Below are positions 1-11,540 of a DNA stretch of 64,000 bases, one piece after another. The stretch is from NCBI RefSeq assembly GCF_020921035.1, contig NC_063152.1:10554001-10618000 (forward strand), given 5' to 3'. Position numbers and translations under genes: made by a program. The notes under the pieces are model-generated. The model made no database searches. It was given only the letters and a program-made list of their open reading frames with translations, and was not told the origin of the DNA. The first letter of the stretch is position 1. Each line of letters opens with the position of its first letter. The DNA is from Rhodamnia argentea (Eukaryota; Streptophyta; Magnoliopsida; Myrtales; Myrtaceae).

Positions 1-1608
1 ACACCGTAGGAGGATCGGAGAACTTACCTGATGATTGCACGAGTTCTATTTCATGCGAAATGAGCTAACGGGCTTGCAGCAATCTCGAGAATGTTCAGAG
101 AAATCAACTCGGTGGTTTTGGGGATGAAAATGCAAGGTAAACACAGAGACGTAATCAGAAGGAGCTCTAGAGAAATCTGGACTAGAAAACTCGAACAAAT
201 GACCATCGACACGAGCTACGCCATGAGAGCATATCATTCGGGATGAGCGGTGAACATTACCTTTAGGCGATCTCCGACGAAGGAGGATATACTTCGCGTG
301 TTCTTCGGACTGAGAGGAATCGAACAGGACCAGTCGAGGTGTCCGGCAACGTCTGGATCGGCCTTGAAATGAGCTGCAAGTTCTCGAGCTTCCTTTTCGA
401 CAATGGCGGAAGTTCCTTTTAGAGAGCCTCTCCGATCTGTTGTGTTCCTTCTCCCCTCTCCTGTCTCTCCCCCTTTTTATTTGTTGTGGCTCTGTTGCAA
501 CTGAATGTGAATCCTCCCCAACAGATTTTTTTTTTGTTTTTCTCTCCTATCCCTGTGCGTGCGAGAGATTTGCAGAACAGAGTTGCTTCTGTGGTTCTCG
601 GTCAACGGCGTCAAAGTCAATAGGTAATCCTTTGGCGAAAAATTGTCGCTTGGGTCTTGCAAATTGGCCCTCTAATTTGATGTTTTTCTTTGCCTGTGTC
701 ATGTGTGCGTCCAAGAGAAGAGCAGGAAGGCGAGCTCTGGTCTTTAGTTTGATGGGTTGACTGGATCGACTGGGTTGGTTTAAACCGACCCAGTTGACTC
801 AGTTTCGTATTTTTAAGCCTAATCGACCATCTATTTGACCCATTTCCCTAAACCTAACGTCAAAATTAGAACGTATAGTATGCATTTCATTTAAAGACGG
901 CAGTCTCGAATTGAATTGGTTTAGAATTATGCGAAACCCCCTAATTTTCGATATTAATCCGAATGTAGATGTGCTCAATTAGGGCTCTTAACGACCGATT
1001 CGTGTTAATCTGACCTCACCAATGTGCTTAGAATGATGAAAAACTTGTGGGTCAAGGTTCACATGTGCATGGGTTCACTCTTAAAATGATCAATTTGATA
1101 CTAATCGAAAATCGCAGACTATATTGGAAATGCAAAGAAGTCCATTTTGCCATCTGCTCAAAAATTGAAATTGATTGGACCAAAATGCAATTAAAGGTGT
1201 AAGAATCAAATGTTATAACTGACTCAAAGTAAGAAAAACAAAAGAAAAACCTCAAATGATTTTTTTGCTCAATTTGGGTCCACATTTGCGAAGGCTCATG
1301 TGACCCCAAGTTGAATTTTCCAATTTTTCAATGGCCAAAATGAAGAGGGAATTAAAAGAAAAATATTGGATATTTTCCCACCTTTTTTTTAAGCCGAAAA
1401 TGCTATTTTTTTTTGTGAATTTTGGGTATTTTTCTAATATACCAAAAATATCAAAAATTGTGAAAAATGCCGAAAAATACTTTTTGTTCAAAAATGGATC
1501 CTTAACCTTGGCCAAGGCTTCCAAAATTGATTTTCCAACTTTATGAATTTTTATGGATTTTTAAAGATTTTTTCAAAAGAAAAACTGATCAAAAATCACG
1601 TGTCAACA
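1..1608 (-). mobile_element. Gypsy-type LTR fragment (partial, right end at 1608)
   Basis: The right edge ends in TGTCAACA; read on the minus strand this gives TGTTGACACGTGATTTTTG, a typical start of long plant Ty3/Gypsy LTRs. Further in there are AT-rich stretches and a purine/pyrimidine-rich leader near 430-560, also usual in such LTRs. The other end was not found, so the element may continue out of the window. No gene is supported here; the short open frames are low complexity. Immediately right of 1608 the homology to the other two tandem units starts, so this LTR interrupts the array. The family call is by terminal motif only. Confidence 0.45.
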
Positions 1609-2230
1609 AAGATGAGCTTGGATTTGGTTCCTGTGAAATGACATGGCAGCATTGATGGGCAGATTTCTTAGCTCATTTTAGTATAAACCAAGGCTCGACC
1701 TAGATGTACTTATTTTTCTTTCGATCCCTCATTTCGCAAGGTTGTACAGCATTGATTGTTTGTCTAAACAAGACCCTTGCTGCTGTGACATCCTCGCGGG
1801 CCAGACATGAGGGTTGTCGATCATCGTTGAGGCCCCAACTATCTCGCCAGCTTTTTCCAGGAAGATGAATAGTATGGAAAATGAAGAAAAACATTAAAAA
1901 AAAGGAAATAAAGGAAAGAAGAGAAAAGAAGAGAAGAGCAGAAAAATATTATTATAAAATTCTCAAAAAACGGCGTCGTTTTGAGTGGAGTTGGACTCAT
2001 TAGATCGTCAATCGTTCCATGTAGGACGGTATGCGTTGACTAGACTGTTATGTCATCAATTTCCTACTTAAATTACTTGGATGGACTGTATTTGAAATTT
2101 TATTGGATGAATTAAATATTTTCTCTCCATGTGTGAATGGAAAAACTAGGTCGCATCCTTTGGAATTTCATATTGTCTAGAGAGTTGAGAGAGACGATAT
2201 AATACCAAATTTAAGCTTGATTTGACTCAC

Positions 2231-2604
2231 ATGCTCGAAACTCGATTCGAGCTCCATCGAGCATTAATATTTATATTCAAGTTTGATTCGACTATGGATT
2301 GAGATACTGATACAATTAATTTACAAAAGAATTCGAACTTGACCTTGGAAAGTTCCAATGATATTATGATTGTATTATGTGATTTCCAAGATAAATACAT
2401 TTATCTTTAACTTAATTTTCTTTGAAAACAGAAGCTTGATCAGGCGCGCAATGGTGAGCTTGACTAGACAAAATTCAAGGGATCAAAGCATTTCTTGGAA
2501 ACAAGGGAATTTGTGCTGAGCAAAATTCAAGACCGCAAGTGAATGGGGAAAATTACCAAAAAAAATTCTAAAATTATTACAATTGTGTCAATTTAGTCTC
2601 AATT
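2231..2604 (+). repeat. Dispersed 373 bp direct repeat, copy a
   Basis: Begins ATGCTCGAAACTCGATT and contains GAAAACAGAAGCTTGAT. A diverged copy in the same direction lies at 9338 in the same unit, and both are repeated in unit 2 (11166, 18741); unit 3 has the left copy at 20569. A shorter relative is at about 40060-40165. No coding content was seen. Direct copies on both sides of the sulfotransferase block make this a possible recombination substrate. Confidence 0.8.
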
Positions 2605-3438
2605 TTTTTTTTTGGTCAATTGATTCCTAAATCTTTAGTAATTATACTAATTCAATCTATTTAGCTGGCCGGCGCTGACAAGATAAAGTTTTCATAATAT
2701 TTAAATTTTTTTCAATTTTTTCAAATTCATTATTTTTTAAAATAATTTTTTCTTTTTCTTTGATTTTCGAGCCATTTAAATTTGATCCGATCCATTCCTT
2801 TGACAGGATTGCTCCTGGCCATGCATGCACTAGCCAGACCACATAGGCTCTTCGACGCAGTCAACGCCACATGTTTTCTGAAGGATGTGGGCCCCACCAA
2901 CAGATTTTTTATGCGCGTGCTCCGGAACGCGTCCTTACAAGTTTTTCAAAGGTTGCTGTTCTGCCAGCCCGAATCCTTATCTTTCATTTCTTATCTTTCA
3001 TTTCTTTTCGGGGCTTGGAGGGCAAAACAAAATAGAGACATTCTCTTCCTCTTCTTCTCTTTCTGCAAGACACGAAACATCCTTCGTCTACAGCAACACA
3101 ATCAGTCCGACCACATACGAATATGAACTAGAATGTTCATTAAACTACAACACATATAGAAGGCCATATGCCCCGAAGCTTCACACAGCAAAAATATAAA
3201 AAATAAAAAAGAAAACGGAATTTCAGAAGAATAACAGAAGGTAAAAATCCATAAGCTCCCAGCGAGAAGGAAAACAGCTCTTAATGAAGACTAGAATCAC
3301 AACCTTGAAGTTGAAGCATCTCTCTATGGAGATTAAGCCCCACCATTGACAGTGCCGCTGAAGACCTTCCATCCTACAGCATGAGAGATACAGAGCTTAG
3401 TCAATGGCCTGCTGATGCTTTTTCTGTTTAGCAGAACT
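2605..3438. other. 3' flank of sulfotransferase 1
   Basis: This 830 bp lies between the repeat at 2231 and the sulfotransferase stop codon. It should hold the 3' UTR and terminator of the minus-strand gene. Frames of 104-114 codons on the plus strand are not recognised, are low in information, and recur only because the whole unit is duplicated. Relative to unit 1, units 2 and 3 carry about 40 extra bases near 11780 and 21190 (CAATCCGTGTCGGTG and following). No other gene is seen. Confidence 0.5.
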
Positions 3439-4464
3439 TCAAAGCTTCAAGCCAGAGCCATGCAACTTCTCTTCCGTGACGCCGTCAATCCTCTCCCCCA
3501 TCTCCGCGCTCATGTAGTTCGCCCAATCTCCGACCTCGCCTCTCCTGAAGTACCAGTTGCTATCTTCTCCGGTCGACAGCTTCCCGCTCTTGTTCACCTC
3601 CAACGCGGTCAAATTTTCGAAGCTACACATCCTCAGTATTCCCTCCACCATCCCGTCTCTCAATTCTTCTTCGCCAAACGGACACCCCAAGAAATCGGCC
3701 AACCTCCTCACTTGAACATGCGGGTCCACTTTCATCTGCTCGTACGTCATGAACAGCACCTTCTCCGGCATCTCCAAGCTCGCCTTGTGGTAACCTAGCA
3801 CATGGTCCCAGTAAGGCCCACAAGGGCTCAGCCCTCGACAGAACTTGTCGAGGCACTCCTGGATTGGAATCTGGCCTTTCTCTTCCGGCCTCAGCTTGTT
3901 GACGAAGTGCCACAGCGAGACGAAGTTGTCCTTGGGGTTCCTGCATAGGTAAACCAGCTTGCAGTTGGAGTCCCTCACCGACTGTGGAAGCAAGGAATAA
4001 GGCATGTGGGTCCCGAATAGCCTCGGGGGCGCTAAAGCAGCGAGGTTGGGATTTTCTTCCTTAAGATAGAGGTTGAACTCCAAGGAGGGCACGAGGTCGT
4101 GAGGGTTTTGGGTTAGGAGAGGGTGGGATCGTTGCGAGCAGGAGTCGGAGTACTTGGCACGGTTCACAAGAGCGAAGAGGATGGCCGCAAGCCAGGTGGT
4201 GCCGGATTTCGGGCTGGTGACGAGGAGGACGTCGGAGGGGTCAGCTTGGAAATGGTTTTGGCAAGTGAGGATGGGCTTCAAGATCCAGGAGGGGAGCCAG
4301 AAGCCCTGGTACGAGCGGAGAGAGGTGGGGAACCAGCCTTCTTCTAAAGGAAGAGAGGAGAGGAAGTCCGGGAACGCTTGCGGCATGTCTTCCTCTCGCA
4401 AGTACTTTAAATAGAGTGGAGAAGGAGAAGGAGGAGGAAGAGGAGGAGGTTGGGAGGGTTGCAT
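3439..4464 (-). CDS. Cytosolic sulfotransferase, tandem copy 1
   Basis: This 341-aa intronless gene encodes a plant soluble sulfotransferase, which transfers sulfonate from PAPS to a hydroxyl group of a small molecule in the cytosol. The PAPS 5'-phosphosulfate loop PKSGTTW is at residues 85-91, the catalytic-base His at 153 (FGTHMPYSLLP), the 3'-phosphate motif RNPKD at 175-179 with Ser 183, and the C-terminal motif RRGEVGDW near 307-314. The usual family form is RKGxxGDWK; here the first Lys is Arg and the residue after DW is Ala. No signal peptide is seen; the N-terminus is Pro-rich. The start is the ATG in GCCGCCATGCAA, after a (GCC)n leader. Length and lack of introns fit the family. Differences from copy 3: one extra Pro, Ser213 for Thr, Val246 for Gly. 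The acceptor (flavonoid, hydroxyjasmonate, brassinosteroid or other) cannot be read from sequence. Confidence 0.93.
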   Translation of the reverse strand: MQPSQPPPLPPPSPSPLYLKYLREEDMPQAFPDFLSSLPLEEGWFPTSLRSYQGFWLPSWILKPILTCQNHFQADPSDVLLVTSPKSGTTWLAAILFALVNRAKYSDSCSQRSHPLLTQNPHDLVPSLEFNLYLKEENPNLAALAPPRLFGTHMPYSLLPQSVRDSNCKLVYLCRNPKDNFVSLWHFVNKLRPEEKGQIPIQECLDKFCRGLSPCGPYWDHVLGYHKASLEMPEKVLFMTYEQMKVDPHVQVRRLADFLGCPFGEEELRDGMVEGILRMCSFENLTALEVNKSGKLSTGEDSNWYFRRGEVGDWANYMSAEMGERIDGVTEEKLHGSGLKL

Positions 4465-4577
4465 GGCGGCGGCGGCGGCGGAGGTGGAGAATTGGAGTGA
4501 AGAGTCTGTTGATATTTAGTGGAGGCCTCTTGGATGAGAAAGATCGTTGCTGGGATGAGGTCTGAAACTTGAAACAT

Positions 4578-4585
4578 CTTATATG
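4578..4585 (-). promoter_or_regulatory. TATA-like box of sulfotransferase 1
   Basis: CATATAAG on the minus strand lies about 115 bp before the ATG, which allows an 85-base leader if transcription starts some 30 bp downstream. The box is identical in all three copies. Inferred from position only. Confidence 0.45.
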
Positions 4586-4877
4586 AAGACGGTATGTTGG
4601 GTATTACATTAATCCCTTCATACCTGCTATTTTGTACGTACGTTAAAGGTTGTGTAATTACATTTTTCCCACAAATTTGAATTAAGAACTTTTAGTACTC
4701 CCGCCATTATAATGCTTTCCGATAACTCATTAACAACTAAACAAGCTCACTTGTAAAATTAAAGAAAAAATAACCGATAATCTACTACCAAACAATACGT
4801 AAAAGTCATTATTTTGTTGGTAACTCACCGACGAGTGAACGGATCCACTTGTGAACCTTAAAAGCAATTGAAATCCA

Positions 4878-5070
4878 GGCATCATTTGCTTCGTGAAAGA
4901 TGAATGTTTTAGAAAATATTTTTCCAGAAACGATCCTAAATATATTTTTATCATCTATGAAGATATTTATATATAAGTTGTTGCCGATGATAAAAATATT
5001 TCTTATGGACTAATTATTTTTAGAAAATTATTTTCCAAATTATTTATTTTCTGGAAAACAATTGGAGCCC
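4878..5070. mobile_element. MITE-like element B, unit 1
   Basis: AT-rich segment of about 190 bp with imperfect inverted ends: left AGGCATCATTTGCTTCG, right (reverse complement) GGGCTCCAATTGTTTTCC. Its core holds TAAGTTGTTGCCGATGATAA, related to TAAGTGGTTATCGATGATGA in element A. No target-site duplication could be fixed, so edges are approximate. The same insertion is in units 2 and 3 and therefore predates the triplication. Confidence 0.55.
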
Positions 5071-5352
5071 AAGTATGAAATTTGAAAAGTGGTAACACAA
5101 TGGCCCCTTTGTGAAACTAAAAGCAATCGTTAATGTACAATGTGATTTAAAGGTATAAACCCATGATATTGGCGGCAATAGCTTGACCAATAAACGAGCG
5201 TACTCACAGAATCCAAATTTTATGGATAATCAAAGCTGTAACACCTTCCAATTGGAAATGTGTAAAATAATAGTTTTGCTGGTAATTAACAGACAAAAAA
5301 TGGACCTCATTGTAAAATTGGAAATTTGTTCATAATATATTCGTAAATCTGA

Positions 5353-5572
5353 GGGTGCGTTTATTTCACGAAAAATGAGTAATTTAAAAAATATTTTCTT
5401 AAAAATAACCGCTTATATCGCTCACAAAAAAATATAATTTTTTTTGTCGCTTACGAAAATAGTTAGGCATAAGTGGTTATCGATGATGAAAATATTTTCT
5501 GTTCATTAATATTTCTAAACAGTATAAGCAATCATTTTCAAGTCGCCCATTTTTCTCGAAACGAACGTACCC
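5353..5572. mobile_element. MITE-like element A, unit 1
   Basis: A 220 bp segment bounded by GGGTGCGTTTATTTCACG on the left and, as reverse complement of the right end, GGGTACGTTCGTTTCGAG. These are imperfect terminal inverted repeats. Flanking bases do not show a clear duplication. Present at the same place and length in all three units. It has no coding capacity. Confidence 0.6.
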
Positions 5573-7296
5573 GGAAAGTCGCAACGTCGGCTTTGATCCT
5601 TCTCAAATAGAGAGCAGCTCATAATCTATTGGGAACTTGAAAGAGGTCAGTATTTCAAATTACTCAAGAACGAAAAGGGTTGACTTGTGAAATTGAAGAA
5701 CACTTGGTAGTCTATTATGGAATTCAAAAGTGAGAAAATCACAACTTGATATTACTAACCGGCCAAACCTACTAGTAAAACATAAAGTAGTTCTTATTCT
5801 ATGGCTGAATAGGACATTGGTAAAATAACTACGGTACTTATCAAAAACCAAATAAGGATCAAGTTTTCAGTAAACTATTTTTCTTCCGGACACTATTAAA
5901 CTAGCACGGAATTCTGCGACCTTTTTTTTGTTTTGTGTGTACCAAGAGATAGAATTCTTTGCCTCAATTTCAAATCATTATTTAACAAAATACATTCATT
6001 CTTAAAGAGTGATTACAACTTACTTCTCGCAAGAAAATAACGCGATAATAGTCATGATCAATGATGCTATCTATTGATAATTGTTCGGAATTATTTGAGG
6101 CAACTTAAAAGAATCTGTCATTTTCTTGATACAAGTGGAGGCTTTTATCTAGTTCACATCACATAAATTTAATTGATTCGCCATGAATCACGTTGCCGAA
6201 GTAATAGCGGATAATTCTTAACTTAATGGTCAGAACCATGGGCGATGCGTACATGCGGATGAGGAGAAACCTTTCTGGATTAGGGGAAAGAAGCAGATTT
6301 GAATTTGTCAATCGTTGCACATTCTAAGGACAGCGATTGCATGTTTTTTTTTTTTTATAAAAAAATTCAAGACTCTCCTAGTTAATATTAAACACTTAGA
6401 ACTCAACTGACCGATCGATGAAACATTTAGAACTTTCAACTATTTTTTAACCTTATTCCTATCCAACTCCATGGTAGTCATGTAAGGTACCTATTTTTCT
6501 CTCATCAACTTTTTGATTGGTGGGTTACCTTGATAAACATCACAGAAATCTAAAATTTAATCCAAAAATAAATATTGGTGATGTCCATTTAAGCAAAAAC
6601 CAACCATTAGAAATTTAGTTGGGAAAGGGGAGGTGGGAAGTTCGATTCCCTACCATCTCAAGCGGACTTTGGGGTGGGGATGTGTGTGTGACGGAACAAG
6701 GTTTCACAACCTAGACGTAGTGCACAATGCTTGTAAAACAGAATATGATAGGATAGAATCGGATCTTTTAAAAGATCTCGAACCGAACCAACTTAGCATT
6801 GATGTAGGTCAATCATCTCTAAATTGACTGGTCTTTACTATATGTCATAAGTAATGCGTGCTAATATCATCTTGCTTAATTTAGTGGCATGAGCGCACAC
6901 TTATTTACTTAGAAACCCACGAAACACAAGCAAGTCTCGAAAACTTGATTGAGTCCGTGTCTTTACCAACGCAGGTGGTCGCAGTTTGCACGCAAGTAGC
7001 AGGCCTTTAACGAGCGACTACCGGTTCCTGAATTGGAAATTCCCGGACCGCCTGCCCAGCTCCTGGGCTAAAGGGGTTTGCTTGCGCCCCTCAAACCAAT
7101 TCCTCGGAATGTCAAAGGAGTTCGCATTTTACCAAAGCAACAATGTACTTATCCCGGTCATCAAACCCGTTCGTGTTTCATGCGTTGTCCCACCAACCAG
7201 AAACGTAGATTCGTCAATATACTTATCCCGATCAAACCGGTCCATGTTTCATGCGTTGTCCCACCAACCAAAAACATCGGTTCGTCAATCACTCTT
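5573..7296. other. Non-coding stretch between MITE A and the Copia LTR, unit 1
   Basis: 1.7 kb without a supportable gene. It includes a poly-T run (6344-6357) and, near 6650, AGTTCGATTCCC, which resembles a pol III B box but lacks a convincing A box. The segment 6293-7399 is missing from unit 3. Short frames around 6986-7305 are conserved with unit 2 but match nothing I know. Confidence 0.4.
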
Positions 7297-7926
7297 CAGG
7301 ATTAACGCCGACTAACTAAAAGATATTTTTGTTTATGTGGCGGTCGGTGGACTTCTTCTGCAGGATTAACGTCGGGCGCTACAGGACAAAAGGAGGCCCA
7401 TACACCATTTATCATAATATTTGTTGTGGGGGTAAAAATGTCTTTTGGCCCAACACTGGACGAAAACCAAACCTTATCCTCTCTCTCTATCTCTATCTCT
7501 ATCTCTTCCCCGGGGAAACGTGCTCATCTCTATCCATCTAATTAAATAATCCCTTCTCTCTGTCCCCACACTATTTTCCCTTATCTTCACTTCATCGCTG
7601 TTACAAAATTATTTCAAGACATCCCTACCCTACCCCCGTTTAAGCACGCTGCTGAAAAGGAAATGTCGCATTTTGGACCACATCATCGACCTAACATGTC
7701 GAAGTCGCGAATTAATTAACCTCGTACACATACAATTGTACGCGCATGTAGATATTTCAAGGGGCAGTACTTGAAACGCTTTTGTTATATGAAAGAATGG
7801 AAAAAAACATTTTCAGAAGCGAATTGTTCGCATCACTAAATTGCTTAGTTCGGGCCGTACGATTTTAGGTGGATCGCAGCGTTTCATGTTATTCGCGATC
7901 AATATTTTCGAAAGTTTAGAGATCAA

Positions 7927-7959
<33 letters not shown>

Positions 7960-8335
7960 GCAGTGTCCTGATTGTGTTAATAATAATGTCAGTCGAACTT
8001 TGTAAAAAAGGAGAAAGACAGTAAGGTGGGGGCCAGCGGAGAAAAAAAAAAGGAGAGGAAAGTAAATTATATAAAAAGGTGGGGTTTTATTCCTTTTAAT
8101 TTTTTACATGCTGCAGTCGTACGAGCATAGTGCTGGAGACCAAGAGCCGCACAAGAAAAAAAAAGCCGAGAACTTGAAGAAAACAGTCGCACGAAAGAAA
8201 AGAGAAAAGAACATACCGACGTTCTGATTTTCGGCCGTAAGTGTGTGATTTGTTTGGACTTGAACTCGCCAATTTGTGCGCTGAGTTTATTATATCCAAT
8301 TGAGTTATTTTATTTGTAAATATTTTGAATTTGGG
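7297..8335 (+). mobile_element. Copia LTR remnant, unit 1
   Basis: Matches the 3' LTR at 29858-30534, from GACTAACTAAAAGATA through TTACAAGAGCCGCACAAG-like and TTTTCGGCCGTA blocks, but carries a longer central part with CTCTAT repeats and an (ATT)n tract. The last 300 bp of the LTR and the primer-binding site, present in unit 3, are deleted: sequence jumps from TTTGAATTTGGGTACAATCT into the gag start. A TATATAAAAAGG box at about 8069 may be the LTR promoter. Confidence 0.6.
7927..7959 (+). repeat. (ATT)11 microsatellite, unit 1
   Basis: Eleven uninterrupted ATT units inside the Copia LTR. Unit 2 has the same length with one G interruption; unit 3 is uninterrupted. Confidence 0.95.
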
Positions 8336-8357
8336 TACAATCTTGTGATTGCAATTA

Positions 8358-9195
8358 TGTCAGGAGTGAAAGCTGAAATTGAGAAGTTTAACGGGAGGAA
8401 TAACTTGGGGTTGTGGAGTCTCAAGATAGAGGCGTTATTGACAACTCAAGATTTAACAGAAGCATTTGAAGACAAGGTTGAGTTACTTGAAACAATGATA
8501 GATGCTAAAAGGATGTGGTAATGAGAAAAGCTAGAAATTTAATTATGTTGAATTTATCGGATGAAGTGTTAATAGAGGTAGGCAAAGAGGAGGATACCAC
8601 AGCATTGTGGACAAAATTTCGGGCTCTTTATGTAATGAAGGGTTTGAACAATCGCTTATATAAGTTGAAGATGATGTTTCGGTTTAGATATCTCGAAAGT
8701 ACATCTATCAGAGTCCACCTAGATGAATTTAATAAACTCATGATGGATTTGAAGAACATCGGTAAGACACTTGATTATGAAGAGCGGGTCATGATGTTGT
8801 TAGCCTCTTTACCCGAGTCATAGGAGCACTTTACTAATTCACTGTTGTAGGGGCGTACTATGATTATCTCGAAAGAGGTAAACTTTGCTTTATTTTCTAA
8901 GGAGTGGTAGAAAAAGTTGCGAGATGACAGTCTAGCATAGGATATAGCGCGGTGACTAGTGATTCGAGGTAGGGAGCAATAGCGGGCGTCCAAGAATGAT
9001 AGAGGTAAAAGCAGGTATACATCATGCCATAGAAAATTCAAGGGACGTGTGAAGTGCTTTAAGTGTCACGAGGAGGGTCACATCGGGAGAGATTGTCCTA
9101 AATTGATAAATAGAGGTGATAAGCAAAAAGTCACAAGCAATGTGGCGAACATTGTTGAGGAGAGCACTAGTGATGCGGAATCTATCTCGTATGAG
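8358..9195 (+). pseudogene. Copia gag remnant, unit 1
   Basis: Decayed capsid gene of a Copia retrotransposon. The start MSGVKAEIEKFNGRNN is followed by a gag core (RVHLDEFNKLMMDLKNIGKT), a frame shift near 8515 and several stops (8821, 8850, 8910), and then a CCHC zinc knuckle CFKCHEEGHIGRDC at about 9057-9100. Homology to the element in unit 3 stops at about 9195, just after EESTSDAES, so protease, integrase and polymerase are absent in this copy. Confidence 0.85.
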
Positions 9196-9337
9196 CACTG
9201 CCATAATCACTCCTATCTATAAGTACTAGAGACTCGATAAATATAACTTCTTTGCTAATAGCATGTGAATTTAATTATGGGTAGCACAATCTATAATGCC
9301 GCTCACCTTATGCATAGTCTAGGAACATGCACTTTCT

Positions 9338-9718
9338 ATGCTCGAAACTCGATTCAAGCTCTAACAAGTATTAATATTTATATTCGAGTTCAACTCGACT
9401 ACGGATCAAGATACCGAAATTTATTACACTTAATCTACAAAAGAAGTCGAACTTGACCTTGAAAAAGTTCAAATGATATTATGAGTGTATTATGTAATTT
9501 TCAAGATAAATTCATCTATCTTTAACTTAGTTTTCTTTGAAAACAGAAGCTTGATTAGGCTCGCAATGGTGAGCTCGACTCGGCAAAATTCAAGGGACCA
9601 AAGCATTTCTTGGAAACAAGGGAATTTGTGTTGAGAAAAATTCAAGACCATTGGTGAATTGGGAGAATTACCAAAAAAGTCCTAAATTTATTACAATTAT
9701 GTCAATTCAGTCGTAATT
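9338..9718 (+). repeat. Dispersed 373 bp direct repeat, copy b
   Basis: Diverged direct copy of 2231-2604, 7107 bp downstream, starting ATGCTCGAAACTCGATT. The distance from this copy to the first copy of the next unit (11166) is 1828 bp, and the same 1828 bp spacing is seen from 18741 to 20569. Confidence 0.8.
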
Positions 9719-10555
9719 CGTTTATTGCCCATGTGTTAAAAAAAAAAAAATTCTAAAGTGCCAATGTGTAATTCTTATTTGTCCACCGTTCAAATTTAAC
9801 TGATTGGAAAGTATGCCAATAGATTTCATTAACTGGAATTAATGGAGGAATGATACTGAATATTTTTATCGTTTAGGGGCCACATTGTACAACTTAAAAG
9901 TCTATGAATGACATTGTACATTGAGTTAAAGTTCCGAGACCATTTGTATTGGTTTCCCTTTAGCACAAAAATTGTCCAGTGTATAAAGTATTGCACGGTA
10001 ATGATATCTACTAGACTACATCAATCATATTTTGAATATCTATTCTACCCACATTAAATCCCACTAAAAAATATACAAGTTTCCTTACAATATATGTTTT
10101 AATTAGTTATATCCACCACAACATATGAACAATTGTCAAAAAAAGTCCTAAACATGTTGTTCGGGAGCTAATTCAGTTTAAAATTTTCCAATTTAGCTAA
10201 TGAAGTCCTAAACCCTTTGATGGGTTTTCCGTGTAGTCCATTTGGGCAATTTAGATTGGAGATGGTCGTCTAGTAAGTGTCAACCATCCTCTATGCCATG
10301 GTCAGTGATTTGACGTGTCCTACTTCACTCCAAATGTTGTTTTGACATTTTTATTATTTATTTTTCCTTTTCTTCATTGTTCATCTCTTGAAAAGAGCCA
10401 ATGGGGCTTGTAGAGACCTTAGTAATGGCCGGCGACCCTTTTTGTGGCCAACGAAGGCATTGCCACCCTCGTGTGAGCAGAGAAATTAGGGTTTGGCGGG
10501 AAGTTTCGTGGGGGGATCTGCAGATTCCGAGGTTGGGGGAGTTGAAGTAGAAGAA
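9719..10555. other. AT-rich tail of unit 1
   Basis: Non-coding sequence with recurring phrases AAAAAGTCCTAAACATG and AATTCAGT that match other inverted-repeat elements of the window (36181-36814). The last 200 bp are GC-richer (GGCCGGCGACCC). No gene is supported. Confidence 0.4.
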
Positions 10556-11165
10556 GATGAGCTTGGATTTGGTTCCTGTGAAATGACATGGCAGCATCGA
10601 TGGGCGGATTTCTCAGCTCATTTTAGTATAAACCAAGGCTCGACCTAGATGTACATATTTTTCTTTCGATCCCTCGTTTCGCAAGGTTGTACAACATTGA
10701 TTGTTTGTCTAAACAAGACCCTTGCTACCATGACATCCTCGCGAGCCAGACATGAGGGTTGCCGATCATCGTTGAGGCCCCAACTATCCCGCCAGCTTTT
10801 TCCAGGAAGATGAATAGTATGGAAAATGAAGAAAAACATTAAAAAAAAGGAAATAAAGGAAAGAAGAGAAGAGAAGAAAAATATTATTATAAAATTCTTA
10901 AAAAACGGTGTCGTTTTGAGTGGAGTCGGACTCATTAGATCGTCAATCGTTCCATGTAGGACGGCATGCGTTGACTAGACTATTATATCATCAATTTCCT
11001 ACTTAAATTGGCTGGATGGACTGTATTTGAAATTTTATTGGATGAATTAAATATTTTCTCTCCATGTGTGAATGGAAAAACTGGGTCGCATCCTTTGGAA
11101 TTTCATATTGTCTAGAGAGTTGAGAGAGACAATATAATACCAAATTTAAGCTTGATTTGACTCAC

Positions 11166-11540
11166 ATGCTCGAAACTCGATTCGAGCTCCATCGAGCATT
11201 AATACTTATATTCGAGTTTGATTCGACTATGGATTGAGATACCGATACAATTAATTTACATAAGAATTCGAACTTGACCTTGGAAAGTTCAAATGATATT
11301 ATCATTGTATTATGTGATTTCCAAGATAAATACATTTATCTTTAACTTAATTTTCTTTGAAAACAGAAGCTTGATCAGGCGCGCAATGGTGAGTTCGACT
11401 AGACAAAATTCAAGGGACCAAAGCATTTCTTGGAAACAAGGGAATTTGTGCTCAGCAAAATTCAAGACCGCAAGTGAATGGGGAAAATTACCAAAAAAAA
11501 ATGCTAAAATTATTACAATTATGTCAATTTAGTCTCAATT
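11166..11540 (+). repeat. Dispersed 373 bp direct repeat, copy a of unit 2
   Basis: Same sequence as 2231-2604 with a few substitutions; starts ATGCTCGAAACTCGATT. Confidence 0.8.

Larger units (their letters stand above)
1611..10555. repeat. Tandem unit 1 of the sulfotransferase array
   Basis: First of three direct repeats. It starts at GATGAGCTTGGATTTGG (1611) and the next unit starts with the same sequence at 10556, giving 8945 bp. Order along the plus strand: a 373 bp repeat (2231), sulfotransferase 3' flank, sulfotransferase on minus, two MITE-like insertions, Copia LTR and gag remnant, a second copy of the 373 bp repeat (9338), and an AT-rich tail with phrases such as ATTACCAAAAAAGTCCTAAA that recur in other repeats of this window. 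Similarity to unit 2 is very high along the whole length by eye. Confidence 0.9.

Noticed and set aside
2782..3199. Plus-strand frames of 104-127 codons in the 3' flank of each sulfotransferase
   Set aside because: Two overlapping frames, no known motifs, and conserved only because the unit is duplicated.
3415..4414. Open frames of 74-127 codons on the plus strand opposite the sulfotransferase genes
   Set aside because: They are shadows of the GC-rich coding strand, repeated in all three copies and without recognisable domains.
6640..6700. Possible tRNA or SINE (AGTTCGATTCCC)
   Set aside because: Only a B-box-like word; no A box at proper distance and no cloverleaf.
7927..7959. CRISPR-like or satellite array
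   Set aside because: A plain ATT microsatellite; the genome is eukaryotic and no spaced repeats exist in the window.
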